A stretch of 64,000 bases of DNA from Chitinophagaceae bacterium (GTDB lineage Bacteria > Bacteroidota > Bacteroidia > Cytophagales > Cytophagaceae): NCBI GenBank assembly GCA_028288365.1, contig JAQBNU010000094.1:1-64000 (forward strand), written 5' to 3'. This document shows positions 1 through 7,049 of the stretch, piece by piece. The translations under genes and the position numbers were made by a program. A model generated the notes under the pieces. That model was not told where the DNA came from. It searched no databases and saw only the letters and a program-made list of their open reading frames with translations. Every line of letters starts with the position of its first letter. Positions within the stretch are counted from its first letter, which is position 1.

Positions 1-440
1 ATGGCGATTACCAATGTCCACACTGTGGACGTGCTTATCCTATCATTAAAAAGTTGCAAAAATCATTGGGTGCCAATCTTAAATTTGTGTTTCGCAATTT
101 TCCTCTGTCCAACATGCATCCGGATGCTATGAATGCAGCTGCAGCAGCGGAAGCAGCAGGTGCTCAGGGAAAGTTCTGGGAAATGCACGATATCATATTT
201 GAACATCAAAATAGATTATCAGAAGATGATTTGTTTTCTTATGCAGAAAAATTGAGATTGAACATGGAACAATTTCAAAACGATATGCTCAGTGAAAAAA
301 TTCTTTCAAAAGTAGAAGACGACTTTGAAAGCGGCATGAGAAGCGGTGTCAATGGTACCCCTTCTTTTTTTGTTAACGGAGAAAAATACAGCAACGACTG
401 GGAGTATGAACCTTTCCTTGGTTTTTTGAAAAGCCTGTAA
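1..440 (+). CDS. DsbA-like thioredoxin-fold oxidoreductase (5' partial)
   Basis: The reading frame is open from base 3 through the left edge, so the gene starts outside the window and only about its last 145 codons are present. The visible part begins GDYQCPHCGRAYP, a CxxC (CPHC) active site in the DsbA_4/NhaA-associated DsbA subfamily, followed by an Ala-rich helical insertion (AAAAAEAAGAQGKFWEMHD) and a GTPSFFVNG segment, which holds the cis-proline loop expected near the end of the fold. It probably catalyses thiol-disulfide exchange on exported proteins. Because the N-terminus is missing, a signal peptide or a fusion to an NhaA antiporter, which is known for this subfamily, cannot be excluded. 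An internal TTG at 54 is not the start, because the active-site cysteines lie upstream of it. Confidence 0.9.
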   Translation, partial: GDYQCPHCGRAYPIIKKLQKSLGANLKFVFRNFPLSNMHPDAMNAAAAAEAAGAQGKFWEMHDIIFEHQNRLSEDDLFSYAEKLRLNMEQFQNDMLSEKILSKVEDDFESGMRSGVNGTPSFFVNGEKYSNDWEYEPFLGFLKSL

Positions 441-464
441 GAAGAGAGAGCAGAAATCAAATAG

Positions 465-504
465 AAAAAATCGCAAAACCACTTCGGTCGTTTTGCGATT
501 TTTT
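465..504. terminator. Bidirectional intrinsic terminator
   Basis: A 15-bp perfect inverted repeat (465-479 and 490-504) with GC-containing core TCGCAAAAC has A-runs on its left and T-runs on its right. It therefore reads as a rho-independent terminator on both strands, between the convergent DsbA-like gene and the membrane glycosyltransferase gene. Confidence 0.85.
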
Positions 505-513
505 TATTTACTC

Positions 514-536
514 GTTGTTGGCGTCTCGATAACAAG
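514..536. repeat. Degenerate copy of the TTGGCGTCTCGCCAA repeat family
   Basis: The segment holds GTTGGCGTCTCG followed by ATAACAAG. It matches the left half of the dispersed hairpin repeat at 14017-14041 and 49506-49535 but has lost one arm of the hairpin. It lies just after the terminator between two convergent genes. It may be a decayed solitary copy. Confidence 0.45.
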
Positions 537-556
537 AAACTCGAGTCAGCTGTTTT

Positions 557-2119
557 TTATTTATGAAAGTAATTGATTTGGTATAATTCGAATCGCTCGT
601 TTTTTATAATGCCGTCATTGAAACTTGCGAGGTGTTGAATTTGAAGGTCATTGTCCTGGTATACGATTTTATCGGTTGCATTTTTTTTGTCTGGGAAAAC
701 ATGTCGATCGAGCAATAAGAAGACTCTTTGTTGATCGGGGAAGGAGTGAATTTGTTGGAGTAATTCAGTTTTACCAACTTCCCATTTGAGCACGTTCCAT
801 AAGCCATAACTGCCGTAACCATGGTATTCCGGATAGTATAGACGTTTATCCAGATAAGCAGACATTGCTGCTCCGGAAGGAAATCCGCTTAAAATAATTA
901 GGTCTTTGTCGTAATGGTGTTGTTGAAGGTAAAGGGCTACTTCTTTTGAATTGCAAAAGTTTCGTTGGAGATCTAAGGTGTAAAAATAAACAGCAGCTAA
1001 TGTTTGTACAAGGAGTGTACTATAAATCAATCCTTGTGTGATCCATTTATTTTCTTTACTGAAAAAAGAAGGAAAGTGTATTTTTTGCAGGTATTTTTTG
1101 TAAGGAGTTTGATCGATGCCGTCTTGTAACCATACCGCTGCATAGAAACATAAAAAAATGAATCCCCAATGACGAACAGTGAAATTATACATGAGTCCGG
1201 TATAGAAAAATAAACTGATGCCCAGTGAGCTTAATACAACAACCAGTAATGACAAAGGTTTACTGCCAAACGCTTTGAGTAACGCAAATGGAAAGAGCAA
1301 CGTAAATATGCCGCCCATGATTTTATTTACGGTAAATAAATTGGTGTTCATGGGATAAACGTTCCATACATCCGGGAATTGATAGAAGGCTTTGAATGGG
1401 ACACCAAATGATCGGAATCGTTCGGCTGTGAAATAACCGGGTTGTGGTAAGTAAGAAAAAATGGAATCCTTTTGAGGTAGCACTTGTAGGATGCCCAATA
1501 GCAAACCAATGAAGAGTATGCCGATTGATACACTCCATACGGATAGTTTTGTTTTTTGATTTTCATCTTGTAGCAGCAAGAGTAAAGATACCATGGCCAA
1601 AGGCAAAGAGATGATCAATCCCAAAAAATGAGAATTGGCCAATAAGAATAAGGCCAATGCGATCATCGGATAATTTCTATGGTCACGACACATCAATAGG
1701 CAATACCAGGTGATCCACAAAAAGCAGAGCGCATAATTTCTACTGATGATGTTGTATTCGTAGAAAAAGAAATAGCTGAAGGCAAAAAGTACTTGTTTGA
1801 TTCTATTGAAGGGGGCATACCTGGTCAGTAAAAAGACGGATAAGGTCGTAATCACAATGTGTAGCAACTGCATATAAAACACCTCGTGTGTGAAAGGCAT
1901 GAAGCACCAAAGCAATATATACCACAACATGGGATGTCCTTCCTGACGCGTGTGTCGGATGAGGTCAATAAAAGAGGAAGAGTCTCTTGCTATCGTAAAA
2001 CTGTGTGCTTCGTCCAACCAGATCTCATGGTGCAAGATTCCCCAAAGGCTCAGCAGAAAATAAACCAGCGTAAAGAGTAAAGGAAAGAAGAGTCTGTTGG
2101 TGGTTAGCGTACGGAACAT
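557..2119 (-). CDS. GT-C-fold membrane glycosyltransferase-like protein
   Basis: This 520-residue protein is very hydrophobic, with about ten membrane segments. The first loop contains WLDEAHS (Asp36-Glu37), matching the acidic catalytic motif in the first extracytoplasmic loop of GT-C enzymes such as the PMT/ArnT family, and is followed by EGHPMLWY. Such enzymes transfer sugars from polyprenyl-phosphate donors to lipids or proteins on the outer face of the inner membrane. The C-terminal roughly 130 residues form a soluble region with alternating polar and hydrophobic stretches. The gene stands alone between convergent and divergent neighbours, so context gives no substrate. The start at 2119 is the first ATG before the first membrane helix. 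Confidence 0.75.
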   Translation of the reverse strand: MFRTLTTNRLFFPLLFTLVYFLLSLWGILHHEIWLDEAHSFTIARDSSSFIDLIRHTRQEGHPMLWYILLWCFMPFTHEVFYMQLLHIVITTLSVFLLTRYAPFNRIKQVLFAFSYFFFYEYNIISRNYALCFLWITWYCLLMCRDHRNYPMIALALFLLANSHFLGLIISLPLAMVSLLLLLQDENQKTKLSVWSVSIGILFIGLLLGILQVLPQKDSIFSYLPQPGYFTAERFRSFGVPFKAFYQFPDVWNVYPMNTNLFTVNKIMGGIFTLLFPFALLKAFGSKPLSLLVVVLSSLGISLFFYTGLMYNFTVRHWGFIFLCFYAAVWLQDGIDQTPYKKYLQKIHFPSFFSKENKWITQGLIYSTLLVQTLAAVYFYTLDLQRNFCNSKEVALYLQQHHYDKDLIILSGFPSGAAMSAYLDKRLYYPEYHGYGSYGLWNVLKWEVGKTELLQQIHSFPDQQRVFLLLDRHVFPDKKNATDKIVYQDNDLQIQHLASFNDGIIKNERFELYQINYFHK

Positions 2120-2250
2120 GTAAATGCAAGGGATGTGTCAATCTGTTTATTCAAACTATAAGTGATACACAGCAAGGCTAAATTATGCAATTATATTTTT
2201 AATCCCATCAATGGCGTATTATTTGTCTGTATATAATAGATCAACTGTTA

Positions 2251-2625
2251 ATGACTATGAAGACAACGCGTGTATTCTTTTATATCTTATTGAGTCTGGT
2301 GTCTCTTGCCTACCTGTTTGCAGGAGGAACAAAAGCCTTTGCTTTTCCTGAAGCCATAGCGCTCAATAGTACCTTGCACATTCAAAAATGGTTTATACGA
2401 CTCATTGGCTTGTTTGAACTCTTAGGTGCAGTTGGATTGTGGTTGCCTCGTTTTCGTACCACTGCTTGTGTGTGTCTTAGCATCATTATGGTTGGAGCGA
2501 TAGGCTGTCATGTAGGAGCGAATCAATTGCCAAATATAGGCCCTGCGACTTTGTTATTTTTCTTATTGGGAGGAGTGATTTTACTGGATCCTCATCATAA
2601 AATAACATTGCAGCCTTTAAAATAG
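2251..2625 (+). CDS. DoxX-like small membrane protein
   Basis: A 124-residue protein with four predicted membrane helices matches the DoxX_2-like family in length and in the AGGTKAF and GLFELLGAVGLW segments, which are typical of helices 1 and 2. Family members are found beside redox and thiosulfate genes but their biochemical role is poorly defined. A second in-frame ATG at 2257 would remove two residues and is an equally good start. It is divergent from the glycosyltransferase gene, with 131 bases between the starts. Confidence 0.75.
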   Translation: MTMKTTRVFFYILLSLVSLAYLFAGGTKAFAFPEAIALNSTLHIQKWFIRLIGLFELLGAVGLWLPRFRTTACVCLSIIMVGAIGCHVGANQLPNIGPATLLFFLLGGVILLDPHHKITLQPLK

Positions 2626-2684
2626 TAGCAGTCCTTTTCTCCTTTTGAGGAAAATTATCTATATTAACTAACACTTTTAAACGA

Positions 2685-3023
2685 ATGACCATGGCAAAAA
2701 AGAAATCCTCTGAAAAAAATGCAACGGAAGCGATAAAGGAAGCGACCGAAAATATAAAACGGGCAGCCAATAAAACTTTTAAAAAAGGAAAAAATAAAAT
2801 CGTGAAAGCCATGTTGGAATTGGCTGGAGAACTATTGGAAAAGGTGGCGAAGAAAGAAGAGAAGGTAAAGAAGGCTGCTAAAAAAGCAACAAAAAAAACC
2901 ACTAAAAAAGTGGCGAAGAAGGTTGCTGATCAAGCAGAAAAAGTAGTGAAAAAGGTCACTAAAAAAGCATCGAAGAAAGCAGGTAAAAAAACATCAACTG
3001 AGAAAGCTGCATCTAAAAAATAA
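2685..3023 (+). CDS. Histone H1-like Lys/Ala-rich protein
   Basis: This 112-residue protein has no signal peptide. Residues 1-55 look helical (ATEAIKEATENIKRAANKTF) and residues 56-112 are a repetitive Lys-Lys-Ala/Thr/Val tail with KKATKK, KKTTKK and KKVAKK units. This composition is that of bacterial H1-like DNA-binding proteins (Hc1-like), which bind DNA non-specifically and compact the nucleoid. The assignment rests on composition, which is weak evidence for homology. An alternative ATG at 2691 (MAKKKS) fits related proteins better. It could also be an RNA-binding or polyanion-binding protein. Confidence 0.65.
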   Translation: MTMAKKKSSEKNATEAIKEATENIKRAANKTFKKGKNKIVKAMLELAGELLEKVAKKEEKVKKAAKKATKKTTKKVAKKVADQAEKVVKKVTKKASKKAGKKTSTEKAASKK

Positions 3024-3043
3024 ATACAACAACCATTCAGACT

Positions 3044-3072
3044 AGTCTGCAGTGAGCAATACACGGCAGACT
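3044..3072. terminator. Hairpin between convergent genes, probable terminator
   Basis: AGTCTGC (3044-3050) pairs with GCAGACT (3066-3072) and is followed by a short T-rich tract. It lies between the stop of the H1-like gene and the stop of the Nudix gene. A 12-base palindrome CAGACTAGTCTG overlaps its left arm. Confidence 0.55.
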
Positions 3073-3082
3073 TTCTTATGTC

Positions 3083-3634
3083 TTATCTCCATACATACAA
3101 ACCTGCCAATATGGTTTTGGCATCCTGTATTCGTCCATCGTTGATTCTTTTTCTAAAATCTTCCACTTCCAGTTCTACCAATTGTATACTTTCATTTTCA
3201 CTAGCTAGCCCTCCGCCTTGCGATTGCTGATCGGCGTTGGTTACTGTGGCATAATACAAATGATAGCGTTCTGTACTGTAGCCTGGACTTACAAAGCAGG
3301 AGAGGAGAAAGCGTATGTTGGAAAGATGGATGCGATATCCAGTTTCTTCTTCGGCTTCACGAATTGCAGTGTCTAGGGGTACCTCACCGGGATCTACTTT
3401 TCCTGCCAGTATTTCTAATAAATTTTCATCGCTATGTGCTGTTACGGGATACCTGAATTGTTGCGTCAGGATAACTTTGTTGGAATCGGTATTGAACAAT
3501 AACACTGCAGAGGCATCTTGTCTGTTGATCCGTATTCGTGTATAGATATTATTGTGTTCATCTTTTATCTGGCCTTCTTGCAGAATTAATTTATCCTGAA
3601 ACACTATTTTTTCTTGTAGAATAACGGGCATCAT
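3083..3634 (-). CDS. Nudix hydrolase, ADP-ribose/GDP-mannose pyrophosphatase type
   Basis: The 183-residue protein carries a complete Nudix box at residues 78-100: G-x5-E-x7-REAEEETG, with the metal-binding glutamates intact. The upstream segment QQFRYPV and the LLEILAGK lead-in to the box are typical of the NudF/NudK group, which hydrolyses nucleoside-diphosphate sugars or ADP-ribose in the cytoplasm. Two adjacent Met codons (3634 and 3631) make the start ambiguous by one residue. Its neighbours do not suggest a pathway. Confidence 0.88.
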   Translation of the reverse strand: MMPVILQEKIVFQDKLILQEGQIKDEHNNIYTRIRINRQDASAVLLFNTDSNKVILTQQFRYPVTAHSDENLLEILAGKVDPGEVPLDTAIREAEEETGYRIHLSNIRFLLSCFVSPGYSTERYHLYYATVTNADQQSQGGGLASENESIQLVELEVEDFRKRINDGRIQDAKTILAGLYVWR

Positions 3635-3901
3635 GAAAGAGTTGTTTAAGCGAATAGAATGAATAGTATAAATATAATGCAGGTAGAGTGAAAATAAAAT
3701 ATTGATTCTTATTCATCATACTTAATCAAGCATCAGTGAGTGGAAAGGGCTAATCGTATAAAAAGATCTGAAATGCTTTGAAATCTTGCATGAAGGATTT
3801 CATTTTTGTGTTGGCATACCGGTTAAAACAAAATTCTTTCTTATCTTAAGCCCATTATCTGTTGGCAGTGTGAGGTTAAATGGAACAAAGAAATCGTTGC
3901 T

Positions 3902-4291
3902 ATGAAAAAGTTGTTAGGTATATGTCTGCTACTATTTTTGAGTCACTGGGCGTGTGCTCAAAAACTCACCTTAGCTGAACTCAAAGCTCTTAAGGCTGAT
4001 TATAATCCTGACATCGTGCAGGTAAAGGACTCGGTCATTGCTTATCCTGTTACTGGACTGATCCATATTGACATCAGAAGTTCACTTATGGGTGAGACCA
4101 TTGTAGAAGTAGAAGTATGGGTCGTAGATTCCCAAGGCAAACTCGTATACAATAATACGTTTGCAGCAAAAAACTTAAGCGTTACCAATTTTGATGTAGA
4201 CTACATGCGCTACATGAGAATGCAGGGCACACAAATCATCAAGCGCCGTCATCTGGTAGCTCGTCATTCTGATAAGACCGGCGATTCTTAG
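3902..4291 (+). CDS. Small exported protein of unknown function
   Basis: Residues 1-19 form a clear signal peptide (MKKLLGICLLLFLSHWACA) with cleavage before QKLT. The mature part, about 110 residues, is mostly predicted beta strand (HIDIRSS, TIVEVEVWVVDSQGKLVYNN) and ends in a basic stretch (IIKRRHLVARH). The strand-rich pattern resembles a small beta-sandwich, but no family was recognised. The Cys at position 18 is followed by Ala-Gln and lacks a good lipobox, so it is probably soluble and periplasmic. Confidence 0.7.
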   Translation: MKKLLGICLLLFLSHWACAQKLTLAELKALKADYNPDIVQVKDSVIAYPVTGLIHIDIRSSLMGETIVEVEVWVVDSQGKLVYNNTFAAKNLSVTNFDVDYMRYMRMQGTQIIKRRHLVARHSDKTGDS

Positions 4292-4318
4292 CTTGGATCA
4301 TAGAGTGCAATGATACAT

Positions 4319-4344
4319 AAGCCTTCTGCAAAGAAGGTTTTTTT
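4319..4344 (+). terminator. Intrinsic terminator
   Basis: AAGCCTTC (4319-4326) pairs with GAAGGTTT (4333-4340, one G-T pair) and runs into a seven-base T-tract, 28 bases after the stop of the small exported protein. Confidence 0.75.
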
Positions 4345-4656
4345 ATGACCTTTCCATTTTTCGTCGATTCTATGATCAGTGATTTTTTTTCACACAGAGA
4401 GTAAATGTTTTCCTATTCCTTTCTGGATATACTTGAAATAAGCCTTTTTAGATGGAGGCATAGTCTTTGAGGACAATGAGTGGTAAAAACTTTCAACCCA
4501 ATAATCTTGACTATTATGAAAAAAAATTAGCTGTTCGTTGCCTTATGTAATGGGGTTCGATCTCATTATTGAGTTTTACGAGAACCATGTAGTCAGCATT
4601 TATTAAAGCGAGTCATTGAGTGACTCACTTTTGCTTTTTTATTTTCTCTTATACCC
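4345..4656. other. AT-rich intergenic region before the HTTM gene
   Basis: No coding frame is supported here. A short dyad GAGTCA/TGACTC (4610-4626) followed by a T-rich run lies 30 bases before the HTTM start and could act as a weak attenuator. No clear Bacteroidota promoter (TTG, about 19-21 bases, TAnnTTTG) was found. Confidence 0.4.
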
Positions 4657-6120
4657 ATGAAATATCTTTCGTTTGACTTGCGTGCGTTGGCTTGTATGCG
4701 TATAGGAGTAGCTTTTGTGTTGATGTTGGATCTTCTGATCCGACTGGGAGATTTAGAGGTTTTCTATTCCAATACTGGTGTGGTTCCTCTCGATATGTTA
4801 TTTCGTTACGACTGGAACGACTACTATATTTCCGTACATACCATCAGCGGCCTTTGGCAGGTTGAGTTGGTATTGTTTTTCATTTCATTTGTTTGTGCAG
4901 CGATGCTCTGTATGGGATACCGTACGCAATTGTTTACAGTATTGAGTTGGTTCATGCTGTTGTCCTTGCATAATCGTAACAGTCTTATTTTGCAAGGCGG
5001 AGATGACTTACTGCGAATGGTATTGTTCTGGGCCATGTTCATTCCCTGGGGAGCTCGTTATTCTTATGATCGAATAGCGAATCATTCTGCCTTTCCGACA
5101 ATAGTTATACCTACGAGTGTTGCCACTTTTGCGTATATGTTGCAACTGTCATATCTATATACAGGATCTGCTTTGTTAAAGGGACCGGAATGGAACAGTG
5201 ACTTCACCGCTTTGTATTATACCTATAGCCTGGATCAAATCTCATACTCCTTAACGAGTTATTTGTATTATCATCCTTTGCTGTTAAAAGAATTGACAAG
5301 AGTCGCTTATTATTTTGAACTGCTTGTTCCTATTTTATTCTTTCTTCCTTTTGCGCATTCCTTTTTTCGATCTGCGGCTGTTGCAATGATCATAGGTTTT
5401 CACGCCTTCAACGGCCTGACTTTATTCATTGGTTTATTTCCTTTGATTGGTATGGTAACAATATTGGGTGTATTGCCTTCGTCAGTCATGGATAAAGTCG
5501 ATGAATGGATGAGAAAAATAAAACCATTAGGCATACAATGTTTTTCATTCATAGGACTTCACCTGAGAAGACAGCTCCGATGGAAAGCAGCGATTACCCT
5601 TCCTTATGTCTGGCGGCAGGTACAGACAGCACTATTAATTTTCCTGATGTTGTTTGTATTCGATTGGAACTTTAGTAACCTGAGTTTTATTCACAGCAAA
5701 TTATCTGATCGTTTGCGTGGCATTGGTTATGGTTTGCGATTGGATCAGAGCTGGGGGATGTTTGCTCCGGGTGTTTTCAAAGACGATGGCTGGTATGTAT
5801 TGAAAGGTATTCCGGAAGAAGGAATCGAATCGTTTGACTTATTGCATCCGGATAAAGAACTCACATTGGATAAACCTGAACATCTAGTGACTGCATTTAA
5901 AAATGATCGATGGAGAAAGTATACAGAAAATTTTATTTTTTCTGATCATGAATTTATGAGAGGATATTTTTGTAGCTATACGAAGCGTACTTGGAACGAA
6001 CGGCATACGGATAGAAAGATCAAGTCGTTGGATATTATTTATGTCAAAGAATATACATTGCCTGATTATCAATATGCTATTCCTAAAGAACAAGTTTTAT
6101 GGCATTGCGGTAGCGATTAA
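4657..6120 (+). CDS. HTTM-domain membrane protein (vitamin K carboxylase-like)
   Basis: This 487-residue protein fits the HTTM family. It has an N-terminal amphipathic start (FDLRALACMRIGVA), multiple membrane helices, and the conserved segment LHNRNSLILQGGDDLLRM followed by FIPWGARYS, near residues 105-140. The family is related to the membrane part of vitamin K-dependent gamma-carboxylase; most bacterial members have no demonstrated activity. The last 140 residues are soluble and rich in aromatic and acidic residues. It is followed by an orphan membrane-anchored gene and a TonB receptor on the same strand. From memory, HTTM genes are often found near iron-type TonB receptors in Bacteroidota. 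Confidence 0.85.
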   Translation: MKYLSFDLRALACMRIGVAFVLMLDLLIRLGDLEVFYSNTGVVPLDMLFRYDWNDYYISVHTISGLWQVELVLFFISFVCAAMLCMGYRTQLFTVLSWFMLLSLHNRNSLILQGGDDLLRMVLFWAMFIPWGARYSYDRIANHSAFPTIVIPTSVATFAYMLQLSYLYTGSALLKGPEWNSDFTALYYTYSLDQISYSLTSYLYYHPLLLKELTRVAYYFELLVPILFFLPFAHSFFRSAAVAMIIGFHAFNGLTLFIGLFPLIGMVTILGVLPSSVMDKVDEWMRKIKPLGIQCFSFIGLHLRRQLRWKAAITLPYVWRQVQTALLIFLMLFVFDWNFSNLSFIHSKLSDRLRGIGYGLRLDQSWGMFAPGVFKDDGWYVLKGIPEEGIESFDLLHPDKELTLDKPEHLVTAFKNDRWRKYTENFIFSDHEFMRGYFCSYTKRTWNERHTDRKIKSLDIIYVKEYTLPDYQYAIPKEQVLWHCGSD

Positions 6121-6380
6121 CGGAAGTATGAAGTTGTAAAAAGGAGAAAAGGGGTGGGGATTGCAACTACATTAAAAGCTGACTGTTCTTACAAAAAGAA
6201 TACATTTTTTTTAGAAAATGACCTGCCATTAGGTTTACTTAGAAAGCTTTCGTAATTATATGTGTTAGAGTATTTATACTTTTTAAAAAAGTCTTTATCC
6301 CTGATTACAGATCTTTTACAGCAATGGAGATTTTCTCGGAGTGAAGTATAATACTTGTTTAGTTTTTTATCGGTAGACCG

Positions 6381-6932
6381 TTGGCAAAAAAAATATTTAC
6401 CGTTTTGCTTTGTGCTTTGTTTGTATACAGCTATCTGTTATACTATGCTGTTGCGTGCTTTCAACTCTCGGCCATTAGTGATGATGTGAATGAATTGCGA
6501 TCAAAAGGAAGTTATACGAGTTGTGATCTTGTACTTTTTGCTTTTAAAAAACAGGGCAATGGATCACTTCCTTCAGATCTGAAATGGAAATCTAACGAAG
6601 AATTTAGCTATCAAAACAATTTGTTTGATGTCATAGAAAAAAGAGAAACACAAGATTCTGTATTTCTTTTTTGTTTGAATGATGAAATGGAAAATGAATT
6701 ATTTTTTTATTTGGAAAAACACGTGAAAGGTTTTGTCAAACAAGCAACGGATGGCAAGGAAAAATCAACATTCAAGTTTTTGCTGAAAGATTTCATCTGT
6801 CATACTTTAGAAAAAGAAGAAATGCTTTATCGCTTGCAATCGGTTAAACCCAATACGCGTATTTCTTTCCATTTTTTTTCAAAGATTCTTTCGAAAGAAT
6901 CTCCACCACCCGAATGCTTTTTTATTTCATAA
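6381..6932 (+). CDS. Membrane-anchored orphan protein upstream of TonB receptor
   Basis: A 183-residue protein with one N-terminal helix (KKIFTVLLCALFVYSYLLYYAVACF) acts as signal anchor or uncleaved signal, followed by a polar, Lys/Glu-rich domain ending PPPECFFIS. The frame closes at a TAG at 6360-6362 and TTG at 6381 is the only reasonable initiation codon, which lowers certainty about the start. No family was recognised. Its position between the HTTM and TonB receptor genes suggests a role in the same uptake or assembly process, but this rests on position only. Confidence 0.6.
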   Translation: MAKKIFTVLLCALFVYSYLLYYAVACFQLSAISDDVNELRSKGSYTSCDLVLFAFKKQGNGSLPSDLKWKSNEEFSYQNNLFDVIEKRETQDSVFLFCLNDEMENELFFYLEKHVKGFVKQATDGKEKSTFKFLLKDFICHTLEKEEMLYRLQSVKPNTRISFHFFSKILSKESPPPECFFIS

Positions 6933-6958
6933 TGAACGATCACCTCCAGGATTCCTGA

Positions 6959-6986
6959 TAGACATTTGTAAAAAAAATAATGTCTA
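6959..6986. promoter_or_regulatory. Inverted repeat upstream of the TonB receptor gene
   Basis: TAGACATT and AATGTCTA form a perfect 8-base dyad with a 12-base A-rich spacer, 64 bases before the receptor ATG. It has no T-tract typical of a terminator. It could be an operator for a metal-responsive repressor; no regulator gene is nearby. Confidence 0.35.
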
Positions 6987-7049
6987 TTTCTTCTATGGTT
7001 AAGCCGAAGGTGGTTGAATGTTATTATTTATAAAAATGTCATTAAACCC

